Below, piece after piece: positions 8,214 through 17,367 of a stretch of DNA of 64,000 nucleotides. This DNA is from Betaproteobacteria bacterium (GTDB taxonomy: Bacteria; Pseudomonadota; Gammaproteobacteria; Burkholderiales; SG8-41): positions 1 through 64,000 of the forward strand of contig JAOTVX010000010.1 in NCBI GenBank assembly GCA_029863175.1. The letters are read 5' to 3'. Below the pieces are notes generated by a model. That model made no database searches. It worked only from the letters and a program-made list of their open reading frames with translations, and was not told the DNA's origin. Position numbers and translations under genes: made by a program. Numbering within the stretch: position 1 is the stretch's first letter; every line of letters begins with the position of its first letter.

Positions 8214-9128
8214 TCACCGGTCACCGGTTTTCTCCACGGTGGCCTTCTCGAGCGCCAGGAGCGCATCGAGTCCGAGCGTGTCGTGCAGCGCATCCTGCTC
8301 GGCCTTGCGCGACGTGCCGGAAAGCGCCGGAACGGGTTTGCCGGCCGCCAGCGCCTGATACCCCTGCTGCATCGTGCGGTGAAACCACAATGCCGGGGTC
8401 GTGACAGACAACAGCCGATAGCCCAGCGCGCCCAGCTCGTCGAGGGACATTCCGAGGTCCTGCGGGCCGTCTCCCGGAAGCGAAAACATGAGCGGCGGCC
8501 CAAGGCGTTCGCCCACGAACCGCGTTTCCTCCGGCGTGCGCGGCGAGATGTAGAGGACGTCCGCCCCCGCCTCGCGGTACGCGGTCGCGCGGCTCAATGC
8601 GTCGTCCATGCCGCTCGCGCGCACGCCGTTCGTGCGCGCAATGATTACAAACTCGCCATCCCGGCGCGCGCGCACCGCTTCGCGCACCTTCGCGACCATG
8701 AGCTCCTGTGGGATCATATGCTCGATCCCGACGTGGTGATGCGCGCGCTTCGGCAGCAGCTGGTCCTCGATCTCGATCGCGCAGAATCCGGCGGCCTCCG
8801 CGGCCCTCACCGAAAATCCCACGTGCATCGGATCGCCCCAGCCGCACGTGCCGTCGAGGATCAACGGGAGATTGCAGGCCGCCCGGATCTCAATGCCCGC
8901 CTGGACCATCTCCGTGAGACTGAGATTCGCCTCGAGCACGGTCTTGGCGTAGCCCAGCAGCCCGCCACCCAGGTAGAGCACCTCGAAGCCCGCCTGTTCC
9001 GCCAGCTTCGCGCTGAGCGGGTTAAACACGGCTGGCGCAAGCAGCGCGTGCTTTCCGGTCAGGAGATCGCGAATCTTGATTGGTGGTTTCACGGCTGCTG
9101 CCACTCCCGGATAAGCGCTCTTCTTCAA
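8214..9128 (-). CDS. Isocitrate lyase/PEP mutase-family enzyme (oxaloacetate decarboxylase-like)
   Basis: A 304-residue ICL/PEPM barrel: LLAPAVFNPLSAKLAEQAGF, LILDGTCGWGD in place of DADTGYG (metal loop), then IEIEDQLLPKRAHHH and VIIARTNG. The catalytic-loop cysteine of isocitrate and methylisocitrate lyases (KKCGH) is absent; PKRAHHH stands there. This favours a decarboxylase or hydrolase role over C-C lyase chemistry; the substrate would be an oxaloacetate-like 2-oxo acid with Mg2+. Its ATG overlaps the stop of the upstream dehydrogenase by four bases (9125-9128), so the pair is translationally coupled. Specific reaction uncertain. Confidence 0.85.
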   Translation of the reverse strand: MKKSAYPGVAAAVKPPIKIRDLLTGKHALLAPAVFNPLSAKLAEQAGFEVLYLGGGLLGYAKTVLEANLSLTEMVQAGIEIRAACNLPLILDGTCGWGDPMHVGFSVRAAEAAGFCAIEIEDQLLPKRAHHHVGIEHMIPQELMVAKVREAVRARRDGEFVIIARTNGVRASGMDDALSRATAYREAGADVLYISPRTPEETRFVGERLGPPLMFSLPGDGPQDLGMSLDELGALGYRLLSVTTPALWFHRTMQQGYQALAAGKPVPALSGTSRKAEQDALHDTLGLDALLALEKATVEKTGDR

Positions 9129-10156
9129 CCCATCATCAACGCTGCGCGGCCGGTGACGAGCCCTCTGTCCAGCTGCTGGTGTACGGATTCCGCCTCCGCG
9201 AGCGGCACTTTTACGTTTACCATCGGCCAGATATCCCCTCGGGCGACGAGCTCGAGCGACTCGATAACCTCCTGCCGCGTCGCGTAGCGGCTGCCCATAA
9301 CCTCCAGCTCGTTACGCTGGATCGTGCGGTCAGCGTGGAACCCTCTTCCCTGGCCGGCAAGCAGCATCAACCTGCCCCCTTTGTTAAGCGAACCAATCGC
9401 TGCCTCGGTCGTCTCCGCCGTACACACGAAATCGATCGCGACGTCCACGCCTTTGCCACCGGTGAGCTCGCGCAGCTGCTCGTCGACCTTGCCCCCGGAG
9501 GCATCGACCGTCACATGTGCGCCCGCCTTGAGACACGCGTCGAACTTGGAGGCCATGACATCCACGCCGATGACTTTCCTCGCACGCGCCCAGCGCGCGA
9601 GCATGAGCATGTGCACACCGAGCCCGCCGCCCGCACCGAACACGCCGACCGTGTCGTTGTAACTGATCCGCGCCCTGCGGATCAGCTTGACCGGCGTGGC
9701 GATCGCGTCGCAGGTGACGCCGACCTCGGCCGGATGTTTGCGCCAGTCGAGCCCGGCGGGTAGTTTGATGAAGTTGCGTGCGGGCAGCTTGATGTACTCG
9801 GCATAGCCGCCGTCGCAATCGCGCCCGATATGGCCGGCGAGGTTGTCGCACAGCGTCTCGCGGTTGATGCGGCACCAATAGCAGTGCCCGCAACTGAGGT
9901 AGTAATAGGCAGTGACCGGGTCCCCTGCCTTGAGCTGCGTCACGCCTGCTCCGACCGCCACGATCTCGCCGGTGATCTCGTGACCCACGATCCGCGGAAA
10001 CTGCACGGGATTCCGGCCCGCCCTCGTGTGGTGCACCGTGAGGCCCGCACCGCACGCGAGCACCTTCGCAACCGCTTCGCCCGCCCCCGGTACTGGATCG
10101 GGGACCGTCTCCAGCGTAAAGGGCTCATTCTTGCGTTTCAGCACCATCGCTTTCAA
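9125..10156 (-). CDS. Zinc-dependent alcohol dehydrogenase (MDR family)
   Basis: A 343-residue medium-chain dehydrogenase. Catalytic-zinc residues are in ACGAGLT (Cys near 35) and VGHEITG (His, Glu), structural-zinc cysteines in CGHCYWCRINRETLC, and the Rossmann motif is GVFGAGGGLGVH. It would interconvert an alcohol and an aldehyde or ketone with NAD(P)+. The coupled downstream gene is the ICL/PEPM-family enzyme. The start is the only ATG before the conserved N-terminus; upstream is mosaic repeat copy D. Confidence 0.92.
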   Translation of the reverse strand: MKAMVLKRKNEPFTLETVPDPVPGAGEAVAKVLACGAGLTVHHTRAGRNPVQFPRIVGHEITGEIVAVGAGVTQLKAGDPVTAYYYLSCGHCYWCRINRETLCDNLAGHIGRDCDGGYAEYIKLPARNFIKLPAGLDWRKHPAEVGVTCDAIATPVKLIRRARISYNDTVGVFGAGGGLGVHMLMLARWARARKVIGVDVMASKFDACLKAGAHVTVDASGGKVDEQLRELTGGKGVDVAIDFVCTAETTEAAIGSLNKGGRLMLLAGQGRGFHADRTIQRNELEVMGSRYATRQEVIESLELVARGDIWPMVNVKVPLAEAESVHQQLDRGLVTGRAALMMG

Positions 10157-10159
10157 AAG

Positions 10160-10372
10160 TGTTACCCCTTAGTGAATCGTGAGTTGTGAAACTTGAATCG
10201 CAAATCGTGGTTGGTTTCTCTCCGTGTGCTCCGCGGTTCACAGACTTTCGTGAACGGTGAGCCGTGAGTAGAGATTGTTTTCTTGGCGCGCTTGACGTTT
10301 TGGCGGTCTCGGCGCCTTGGCGTTATAGATCCGCGTCGATCTGCGTTTATCGGCGGTTAAATCTGTAACGAA
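10160..10372 (-). repeat. Mosaic multi-word repeat, copy D
   Basis: Read on the minus strand the order is CCGATAAACGCAGATCGACG, AACGCCAAGGCGCCGAGACC, CACGGCTCACCGTTCACG, GAACCGCGGAGCACACGGAG, AACCAACCACGATTTG, then ACAACTCACGATTCAC. This is the same succession as copies A, B and C, although individual words differ. The ATTCACG end faces the alcohol dehydrogenase start. Confidence 0.8.
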
Positions 10373-12073
10373 TCAGCGCCCGCGCGCGCCGCTAGCCGGC
10401 AACCACGCGGTCGGGGCGAGCGCCTGCTCCTCGCTGATGCAATCGATCACCACCGGCTTGTTCATGCCCCACGCCCGCGGCAGCAGCTCCTTCAGCTGAC
10501 CCGGCTTCTCCACGCGGAAGGCCGCGCAACCCAGCGCTTCGGCCACCTTGCCGAGGTTGGCGTTCGTCTGGAAACGCCACATTTCGCCGGAGAGCGTGTC
10601 GCGCTTCTCCTGGTACGCGGCGCGCACGAGCGGAATCTCCTGGTTGAGGGAGCTGTTGTTGTTGATGACCACGACCAGGTTGATGCCGTGCCGCGCCGCC
10701 GTTTCCAGCTCCGGAAGGTGGTAGTAGGCCCCACCGTCGCCCGTGAAGCACAGCACCGGCCGGTCAGGCAGCGCGCATTTCACGCCCATCGCCCCCGGCA
10801 GGCCCCAGCCGAGGGAGCCCTCGCAGCGGATGTAGCGCTGGCCGGGCCGCGTAATGTCGATCATCTGCCCGGTCCACATTCCGGCGTGCCCGGTATCGGT
10901 CACGACGACCCCGTTATCGGGCAACGCCTCGGTGATCTCACGGCACAGGCGCTCGGGACGCAATGGCACAGCCTCCGAGCACAGCATCGGCTCCATTTTC
11001 GCGCGCCACTCCTTCACGAGTTGCTGCACGCGGCCGGTCCACGGCAAAGCGCTGTCGGGCGCTCTGAGCTGCGCAGCATCTACCATCATGCGCAAGGCCA
11101 CCTTGGCGTCCCCCAGCAACGAAACCGTGTTGGGATAGTTGCGCCCCAGCTCGGCCCCGTCGATGTCGAGCTGGATGACGGGCGTGCCGGCGGCCGGAAC
11201 CTTCCAGTTGGCGGTCACCTGGCCGCCGGTGTGGTTGCCGACGAAGAACACAAGGTCAGCTTCGGACACGGCCTGGTTCGCGCAGGCCCGGGAGTAGACC
11301 CCCACGACGCCGACGCAGAGCGCGTGGTTGTCGGGAATCGCACCTTTGGCGGTGAGCGACGTGGCGACGGGTATCTTCAGCTTCTCGGCCAGCTCGACGA
11401 GCTCAGCCTGCGCCTGCGACATGATCACCCCGCCGCCAGCGACGATGATCGGCCGCTGGGCTCTGGCAAGCTGCGCCACGGCGTCGCGCACCCGCTCCGG
11501 CTCGGGCACTGGGCGGAACGCCGGCACGTGGGAAAACTGTGGTTCGCTGAGCGGCTGCAGGTCGGCCTCTATCTCGACGCCCTGGCCGTGGGAGCCGCGC
11601 AACCGCAGGTGCACCGGTCCCGGCGCGCCCGTGGTCGCCGCGCGGAAAGCCTGGCGCAAGAGATCGGGTAGCCGTGTCACTTCGTCCACTTCGAGGCTCA
11701 ACTTCGTCACGGAGTCGAACTGCGTGAAATCCTCCACCTCCTGGTAGGCGCGCCGGTAACGCCCCGCAGTGGCGGGGCCGCCGGTGACCGCCACGACCGG
11801 GGAACCCGCCATCCAGCTGTCGCGCAGCCCCGCTGCGAGGTTGGAAGCGCCGATCTGCTGCGCGAGGCAAACGCCAGGTCTGCCGGCGGCGCGTGCATAG
11901 CCGTCGGCCATATAGGCCGCCGCCTTCTCGCCGTGAGTCAGGATCTTGCGCACGCCGAGGCCGTCCATCTCGGCCATCGCCTCGAGCAGGATCGTGGGCA
12001 CGAAGAACACGTGCGTGACGCCGTAGCTCTTCACCATTTCCGCGAACGCGCGCGACCCGGTCATCCTTGGCAT
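10373..12073 (-). CDS. Thiamine-diphosphate-dependent enzyme (acetolactate synthase-like), paralogue 1
   Basis: A 566-residue ThDP enzyme with Pyr, central and PP domains. Catalytic Glu49 is in THGEKAAAYMADGYAR, the central domain has PIIVAGGGVIMS, and the ThDP/Mg2+ motif begins at GDGGAYYHL (Asp446) and ends at NNNSSLNQ. The family includes 2-oxo-acid decarboxylases and carboligases. It is clearly paralogous to the gene at 15673-17367 (shared GASNLAAGLRD, YRRAYQEVEDFTQFD/YRHAYQEIEDFTQFD, CEGSLGWG/CAGSLGWG). It lies just downstream of a Bug receptor in a co-directional cluster, suggesting action on an imported carboxylate. Substrate unknown. Confidence 0.9.
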   Translation of the reverse strand: MPRMTGSRAFAEMVKSYGVTHVFFVPTILLEAMAEMDGLGVRKILTHGEKAAAYMADGYARAAGRPGVCLAQQIGASNLAAGLRDSWMAGSPVVAVTGGPATAGRYRRAYQEVEDFTQFDSVTKLSLEVDEVTRLPDLLRQAFRAATTGAPGPVHLRLRGSHGQGVEIEADLQPLSEPQFSHVPAFRPVPEPERVRDAVAQLARAQRPIIVAGGGVIMSQAQAELVELAEKLKIPVATSLTAKGAIPDNHALCVGVVGVYSRACANQAVSEADLVFFVGNHTGGQVTANWKVPAAGTPVIQLDIDGAELGRNYPNTVSLLGDAKVALRMMVDAAQLRAPDSALPWTGRVQQLVKEWRAKMEPMLCSEAVPLRPERLCREITEALPDNGVVVTDTGHAGMWTGQMIDITRPGQRYIRCEGSLGWGLPGAMGVKCALPDRPVLCFTGDGGAYYHLPELETAARHGINLVVVINNNSSLNQEIPLVRAAYQEKRDTLSGEMWRFQTNANLGKVAEALGCAAFRVEKPGQLKELLPRAWGMNKPVVIDCISEEQALAPTAWLPASGARGR

Positions 12074-12225
12074 ATCGTCTGTCCCTTCAAATCCGTTTTA
12101 AAAACGTCAAAAAACATTTCAATGGCCACGGAAGCACACGGACGTAATGCAAGAACGAACAAGAGCAACGCCATTCCCGACCCCTGCCTGTGTTTCCCCG
12201 GCTGTTGTGGCTCTCAAGGCAGCGT

Positions 12226-13221
12226 CTACTCCGGGCGCGTCCCGGAGGCCACGATCGCCTTGCGCATCTTCTCCGATTGCAGCCTGATCCACTTGTCCAA
12301 CTCATCGGGCGTGCTCGAGCGCGGCTCGGCGCCCAGCGCGAGCAGTCGACTGCGGAATTCCTGCGTCTTCAGCGCCTGGGTGATTTCGGCATTGAGCTTC
12401 GCGAGGATGGACGCAGGCGTGCCCGCGCGGGCAACGAGGCTGTACCAGCCGATGAACTCGTAGCCCGGAACCGTTTCCGCGATCGTGGGAATGTCCGGCA
12501 CGAGCGGCGAGCGCGTGGTGCTGGTGACGCCCAGCGCCCGCACCTTGCCCGATTTCACCGCCGGGAGCACGGCCGGGATGACGGAAATCACCATCTGAAC
12601 CTCCCCGGACATGGTATCGATCATCGCGGGCGTCACGCCCTTGTACGGGACGTGGAAGATGTCGATTCCGGTCATGGTCCGGAAGATCTCCGCCGACAGG
12701 TGCGGTGGCGAGCCTGTGCCGCCGGAGCCGTAGTAGATCTGCCCCGGCTTCGACTTGGCCAGCGCCACGAACTCCTTGATGGACCGCGCGGGAAGGGTGG
12801 GATGCACCACCAGCAGAAACGGGGTCGTCGCCACGAGACCGATGGGCGCGAAGTCGCGAGTGAGGTTGTATTTCAGGGTCTTCTCGTAGAGCACGGAGAC
12901 AATGACGGCCTGCGACGTTACGATCACCAGCGTGTAACCGTCGGGCGGCGACTTCGCTCCAATCTCCGCGCCGATGCGTCCGGTTGCGCCGGGGCGTGCG
13001 TCCACGATCACCTGCTGGCGCCACGTCGCCGTGAGCCTGCGGCTGATCAGGCGCCCGATGATGTCAGGGCCGGAGCCCGGCGAGCTCAGCGCGATGATGC
13101 GGATCGGCTTCGTCGGATAGTTTTGCGCGATCGCGCCTTTGCTCATCGCCAAACCTCCAAGCGCAGCCGAAAGGATGATGGCTGCGACGCGCAAAACTTT
13201 AGAACGGCTCGAAATTTCCAT
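12226..13221 (-). CDS. Bug-family tripartite tricarboxylate transporter substrate receptor
   Basis: A 331-residue periplasmic binding protein with a signal peptide (basic start, hydrophobic 12-30, cleavage near AIAQ). Bug hallmarks are YPTKPIRII, SSPGSGPDIIGR, ATWRQQVIVDARPGATG, LPARSIKEF, YYGSGGTGSPPHL, HVPYKGVTPA and PDIPTIAETVPGY. It binds a carboxylate in the periplasm. No TctA/TctB membrane genes are present, as is common for the many orphan Bug proteins of Betaproteobacteria. It lies between SMP-30 and ThDP genes in the same direction. Confidence 0.95.
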   Translation of the reverse strand: MEISSRSKVLRVAAIILSAALGGLAMSKGAIAQNYPTKPIRIIALSSPGSGPDIIGRLISRRLTATWRQQVIVDARPGATGRIGAEIGAKSPPDGYTLVIVTSQAVIVSVLYEKTLKYNLTRDFAPIGLVATTPFLLVVHPTLPARSIKEFVALAKSKPGQIYYGSGGTGSPPHLSAEIFRTMTGIDIFHVPYKGVTPAMIDTMSGEVQMVISVIPAVLPAVKSGKVRALGVTSTTRSPLVPDIPTIAETVPGYEFIGWYSLVARAGTPASILAKLNAEITQALKTQEFRSRLLALGAEPRSSTPDELDKWIRLQSEKMRKAIVASGTRPE

Positions 13222-13243
13222 TGTCTGGTCTCCTCTTGTCAGG

Positions 13244-13272
13244 GGTCACGGATCACGTATCACGGATCACGG
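13244..13272. repeat. Short ATCACG word array
   Basis: GTCACGGATCACGTATCACGGATCACGG: four TCACG words eight to nine bases apart, filling most of the 55-base gap between the Bug receptor and SMP-30 gene. Same family as the TCACGATTCACG arrays at 14420-14500. Confidence 0.7.
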
Positions 13273-13276
13273 CTTG

Positions 13277-14164
13277 CTAGCACGGCCGTCCACGGCGGCC
13301 CGTGTCCTTCGCGCGATAGAGGCAGCCGTCACCGGCCGTTACGTAAAGGCTGTCGAGCCCGCTGTCGCCAAATGCGCAGCGCATCGGCATGTCCGCTGGC
13401 GCCGGATGCGACTCCAGGATAGTACCTTCGTGCGATATGACATGAATCTGCGGCCCGAGACCGGCCTTCTTCCAGCCCGCGCACGCGATGACGTTACCTT
13501 CGCTGTCGAGGCACATACCCTCAATCCCGCGCTCCATGGGCGCGAACGCCAGCAGCGTCTTGCCGGTGCCGACGCTGCCATCCGGCCGCACCGGATAGGC
13601 GAAGAGTTGGCACATGTCGCCCCGTTCCATGTCGCCGTCCGCGACGAACAGCGTCCCCTCGTCCACCGAGAGCAGAAGTGCTCGGGGTCCGCACGTGTTA
13701 TGCGTGACGCGCGTCAGCATCCCGCCGCCGGCGCCGCCGGGATCGAGCCTCAGCACCGACGCGTGGTCGAGCATGGGATACACCGGCGGGCCGTAAGGTG
13801 GCTGGGCATTGTAGGGATCGGTGAACCACGCACGCTCCTTGACGTCAACGATGACGTCCGTCGGCTGGTTGTGATGCCGGCCGTCGAGCAGGTCGGGTGC
13901 CGACGCCGTCGAGCCGTCCTTCAGGAACCGCACGATGCGGCGCCCGCCCTCCTGCGCGCCGTACATCGTCCCGTCCGCCGCGATGGCAAGACCATTGACG
14001 CGCCCCGTGTAGCGCCGGAACTCGTCGGTCTTGCCCGTCTCCGGATCGAAGCGCAGCACGCGCTCCTCTCCCACCGCGCTGAAAAGCATTCCGGCTCCGT
14101 CCCACGCCAGCCCTCCGGTCCTGCCCTTGTACGGGCCGGCCACTCGCTCGAAATTCCAGGTCAT
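13277..14164 (-). CDS. SMP-30/gluconolactonase/LRE-family protein 1
   Basis: A 295-residue six-bladed beta-propeller: TGGLAWDGAGMLFSAV, VNGLAIAADGTMYGAQ, QPTDVIVDVKERAWFTDP, PRALLLSVDEGTLFVAD and GMCLDSEGNVIACA fit the calcium-dependent lactonase fold. It probably hydrolyses a sugar-acid or other lactone. I start it at ATG 14164 (M-T-W-N-F) with AGG upstream; the longer frame to 14242 reads into the AGATAAACGCC repeat and is artificial. A second, more distant SMP-30 gene precedes it in the same direction. Confidence 0.85.
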   Translation of the reverse strand: MTWNFERVAGPYKGRTGGLAWDGAGMLFSAVGEERVLRFDPETGKTDEFRRYTGRVNGLAIAADGTMYGAQEGGRRIVRFLKDGSTASAPDLLDGRHHNQPTDVIVDVKERAWFTDPYNAQPPYGPPVYPMLDHASVLRLDPGGAGGGMLTRVTHNTCGPRALLLSVDEGTLFVADGDMERGDMCQLFAYPVRPDGSVGTGKTLLAFAPMERGIEGMCLDSEGNVIACAGWKKAGLGPQIHVISHEGTILESHPAPADMPMRCAFGDSGLDSLYVTAGDGCLYRAKDTGRRGRPC

Positions 14165-14503
14165 GTCAGAACCTATCGTGTTCAAGATCAAATTGAGCCG
14201 CAGATAAACGCCGATGAATACCGATAGAACGAAAAGCAACACCCAATATTAGCCGCCGATGAACGCCGATTAACGCCGATAAACTCCAATACTCAACCAC
14301 CAAGGCGCCGAGTAGAACGCGACCGATAATTGAACCGCGGAGCAGGCGGAGAGGAACAAACCATGATCTAGCGGTTTCTGTCATGACTCATCACTCATCA
14401 CCCATCACGCGTGATTTTCCCATTCACGATTCACGATTCACGATTCACGATTCACGGATCATGGCTCACGATTCACGGATCACGGCTCACGATTCACGGC
14501 CGT
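14165..14503 (+). repeat. Mosaic multi-word repeat, copy B, with a TTCACGA tandem array
   Basis: Plus-strand order: GCCGCAGATAAACGCCGATG, GCCGATTAACGCCGATAAAC, CAACCACCAAGGCGCCGAG, TTGAACCGCGGAGCAGGCGG, AACAAACCATGATC, then ACTCATCACTCATCACCCATC, as in copy A. From 14420 it continues as an eight-base tandem TTCACGA array (four exact units, then diverged ATCACGG units) up to the end of the next gene. No gene lies in this 339-base stretch. The AGATAAACGC end is again next to a start codon (14164). Confidence 0.85.
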
Positions 14504-15427
14504 TCAGCGCGAAGGCACGCCAGCGACATTCAACCGCGTGCGCACCACGGAACCGATCATCGTGATGTAGAGCGAGCGCCAGTCGTCGTCGCCCCACGCA
14601 ATGTTGGTGGAATGGTGGCCGGGCGTCTTGATGCGGGCGAGTACCTTGCCGGCAGGGCTGTGCACGAAGATCCCGCCGGGTCCCGTGCAGTAGACGTTGC
14701 CCTCGACGTCGCACTTCATGCCGTCGGGCACGCCGCGCTCGGGGCTGTCGTACTGGTAGAAAACCCGCCCCTTGCCAAGGCCACCGTCGGCCTTGACGTC
14801 GTAGACGCGGATCAGGTGCTCGCGACTGCAGTTGACGTAGAGCAGCTTCTCGTCGGGCGAAAAACACAGTCCGTTGGGATACACGAAGTCGGCGGTCACG
14901 AGCGTCATTTGCTTGCCATCGGGCGAAATCCGGAACACGCCCTGGATATCGAGGTACTTCTGCAGGTCGTCTGCGACCATGCCCACGTTCAACAGCCCTC
15001 CATGGGGGTCGGTGAACCAGATCGAGCCGTCCGATTTCACGACGACATCGTTGGGGCTGCTCAGTTTCTTGCCCTCCCACTGGGAGGCGAGCGTCGTGCG
15101 TGAGCCATCGTTCTCGAAGCGGAACACGGTCCGTCCGCCCCAGCCAGCGACGAGCAGCCGGTTCTCGAGGTCGAGCGCGAGGCCGTTCGCCTTAACTGAA
15201 GGCTTTAGCACCGCACTCAGCTCTCCGCCCGGCTCCCATTTCCAGATCGTGTCGCCGATGATGTCCGTGAAGAAGAACTGCTTGTTGCGCGCGTCCCAGA
15301 CCGGGCCCTCACCGAACAGGACGTCGCGGGCGATAATGTCGAGCGGGTGCGTCTTGCCCACGATGCGCTCCGCGCCCGGCGCGAGCAGGTCGACTTCGAT
15401 TTCCAGGTCATCCAACGATCCGTACAT
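14504..15427 (-). CDS. SMP-30/gluconolactonase/LRE-family protein 2
   Basis: A 307-residue calcium beta-propeller with stronger family motifs than its neighbour: FGEGPVWDARNKQFFFTD (metal Glu), NGLALDLENRLLVAG, LSSPNDVVVKSDGSIWFTDP (metal Asn), YPNGLCFSPDEKLLYVN (metal Asn and nearby Asp), VPDGMKCDVEGNVYCTG. Likely a lactonase for a sugar-acid lactone. The start ATG is 13 bases from a run of eight C residues and the nested repeat cassette at 15440-15655. It is transcribed with the ThDP enzyme upstream. Confidence 0.9.
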   Translation of the reverse strand: MYGSLDDLEIEVDLLAPGAERIVGKTHPLDIIARDVLFGEGPVWDARNKQFFFTDIIGDTIWKWEPGGELSAVLKPSVKANGLALDLENRLLVAGWGGRTVFRFENDGSRTTLASQWEGKKLSSPNDVVVKSDGSIWFTDPHGGLLNVGMVADDLQKYLDIQGVFRISPDGKQMTLVTADFVYPNGLCFSPDEKLLYVNCSREHLIRVYDVKADGGLGKGRVFYQYDSPERGVPDGMKCDVEGNVYCTGPGGIFVHSPAGKVLARIKTPGHHSTNIAWGDDDWRSLYITMIGSVVRTRLNVAGVPSR

Positions 15428-15439
15428 CAGTGCCCCCCC

Positions 15440-15655
15440 CTCAATTAGCCGCCGATAAACGCCGATAGAAACGAAAATGCAAAGCGAAGAATGGACAGGA
15501 TTTACAAGATTAACAGGATTGAACTCAACACCAACATCGACAGATCGGGTTTAGCTCCTGCTCTTCGATCTAATCCTGTAAGTCCTGTTAATCCTGTCCA
15601 TTTTTTCGTCTTGATCTTATCTGGGTCAATCGGCGTCCATCGGCGGCTTGAATCG
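15440..15655. repeat. Nested double cassette: AGATAAACGCC arms outside, ACAGGATT arms inside
   Basis: Outer left arm ATTAGCCGCCGATAAACGCC (15444-15463) and outer right arm CAATCGGCGTCCATCGGCGG (about 15627-15646) are opposed. Inside them, ACAGGATTT-ACAAGATTA-ACAGGATTG (about 15494-15521) opposes AATCCTGTA-AGTCCTGTTA-ATCCTGTCC (about 15572-15600). A core of about 50 bases starts with AACTCAACACCAACATC, resembling the core of the cassette at 25131 (ATTTGACACCAAACC). So one word family is nested symmetrically inside another. Confidence 0.85.
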
Positions 15656-15672
15656 GGTTCTTGAAACGGCCT

Positions 15673-17367
15673 CTAGTGTCCATCGCCCGCCCCTCCGGTC
15701 CACGTCTTCGGGGAAAACGCGCGGTGGTCGGTGACCGTGTCAATGACCACCGGGCGGCCCGCGGCGAGCGCGCGCTCGATGGCCGGCGCCATGTCAGCTG
15801 GCTTCTCGACTCGCATACCCACGCAGCCCAGCGACTCCGCGACATTGGCGAAATTGACCTGGCTGAATCCCCACATCTCGCGCCCGCGCTCGTCAGGGTC
15901 GCCACCGTAGGCGCGATCGAAGTGCGGGATCTCCTGATTGAGCGCGCCATTATTGTTCACGACGACCACGAGATTGATGCCGTAGCGCGCGGCAGTCTCG
16001 AGCTCGGCGAGGTGGTAATAGAAACCGCCATCGCCGGCAAAGCACACGACCGGCGTGTCGGGCAGCGCGCACTTCACGCCGAGCGCGCCCGGAAAACCCC
16101 AGCCGAGCGAGCCGGCGCAGCGGATGAATCGCTGTCCCGGCCGCGCAAATTCGACCATGGCGCCCGTCCAGATTCCCGAGTGCCCGGTGTCGCTTACCAG
16201 CACGGCGTTCTCGGGAAGCACGCGCGTGATCTCGAGGCAGACTCGCTCGGGGCGCATTGGAATCGCATCCGAATTCAGTTTGTCCGCCACCGATGCCCGC
16301 CATTCCTCCACCAGCTGCCGCACCCGCGCCAGCCACGGCGCACGCTTGCCGACGCTGTCTTTCGTAGCCGCGTCGAGCATCTGGCGCAATACCGTGCGTG
16401 CGTCGCCGAGGAGCGCCTGCTGCGTCGGGTAGTTGCGGCCAATTTCCCGCGCATCGATATCCAGCTGAATCACCGGCGTCCCGGGTTTCGGCACCTGCCA
16501 GCGCGCGGTGACCTGGCTCCCCGTGTGACTGCCAACAAAAAAGACCAGATCCGCCTCGCCCACGGCCCGGTTGGCGCAAGCGCGTGAGTACGTGCCGACG
16601 ACCCCGACCGCCAGAGGATGCGTGTCGAGCATCGCGCCTTTGGCGTTAAGGGACGTCGCCACAGGAACGGAGAGCCGCTCGGCCAGCGCCACCACGTCAG
16701 CCTGCGCATTAGACCAGGCAACGCCGCCGCCGGCCACGATGATCGGTCGTTCGGCCGCGGCGAGCAGCCTCAACGCTGCCGTAACATGCGACGCATCCGC
16801 CGCCGGCCGGTAAGCGGGCACCTGCTTGAACTCGTCCTCGATCCGCAGCGTGAGATCCGCCTCCACCAAAACCGCTTCCGCATGATGGCCGCCGATCTGC
16901 AGATGCACCGGGCCCGGCGCGCCGGTCGTCGCCTCGCGGAAAGCCTGGCGCAACATGTCCGGGAGGCGGGCGATGTGGTCAACCCGGGCGTTTAACTTGG
17001 TGGTGTAGTCGAACTGGGTGAAATCCTCGATCTCCTGGTAAGCGTGGCGGTAGCGCGCCGCTGGCGCCGGTCCGCCCGTCATCGCAATGACCGGGGAGCA
17101 CGCCAGATAGGCATCGCGCAGGCCCGCCGCCAGATTGGATGCGCCGACGTGCTGCGCCATGCAGATGCCGGGCCGACCCGAGGCACGAGCATAACCGTCG
17201 GCCATGTAGGCGGCTGCCTTCTCCCCGTGGACCATGACGCGCCGGATGCCCATCCCCTCCATCCCGGTGAGGGTCTCCAGCAGCATCTGCGGAACAAAGA
17301 AAACGTGCGTGACCCCGTAGCCGCGCAGCCCGTCCGCGACGAAACGAGGTCCCGTGGTTCTTGGCAT
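15673..17367 (-). CDS. Thiamine-diphosphate-dependent enzyme (acetolactate synthase-like), paralogue 2
   Basis: A 564-residue ThDP enzyme with the same domain order as the 10373 gene: Glu in VHGEKAAAYMADGYARAS, PIIVAGGGVAWS, and FAGDGGFYYHL...NNNGALNQ for ThDP/Mg2+. I start it at ATG 17367 (M-P-R-T-T-G), which aligns with the paralogue start (M-P-R-M-T-G) and has GGGGGAG upstream; the frame further up to 17559 is not family-like. Two paralogues in one cluster suggest either sequential carboligation/decarboxylation steps or substrate variants. Function uncertain. Confidence 0.88.
   Translation of the reverse strand: MPRTTGPRFVADGLRGYGVTHVFFVPQMLLETLTGMEGMGIRRVMVHGEKAAAYMADGYARASGRPGICMAQHVGASNLAAGLRDAYLACSPVIAMTGGPAPAARYRHAYQEIEDFTQFDYTTKLNARVDHIARLPDMLRQAFREATTGAPGPVHLQIGGHHAEAVLVEADLTLRIEDEFKQVPAYRPAADASHVTAALRLLAAAERPIIVAGGGVAWSNAQADVVALAERLSVPVATSLNAKGAMLDTHPLAVGVVGTYSRACANRAVGEADLVFFVGSHTGSQVTARWQVPKPGTPVIQLDIDAREIGRNYPTQQALLGDARTVLRQMLDAATKDSVGKRAPWLARVRQLVEEWRASVADKLNSDAIPMRPERVCLEITRVLPENAVLVSDTGHSGIWTGAMVEFARPGQRFIRCAGSLGWGFPGALGVKCALPDTPVVCFAGDGGFYYHLAELETAARYGINLVVVVNNNGALNQEIPHFDRAYGGDPDERGREMWGFSQVNFANVAESLGCVGMRVEKPADMAPAIERALAAGRPVVIDTVTDHRAFSPKTWTGGAGDGH

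Noticed and set aside
14165..14242. N-terminal extension of SMP-30 protein 1
   Set aside because: The extra 26 residues come from AGATAAACGCC repeat words; the family start is ATG 14164.
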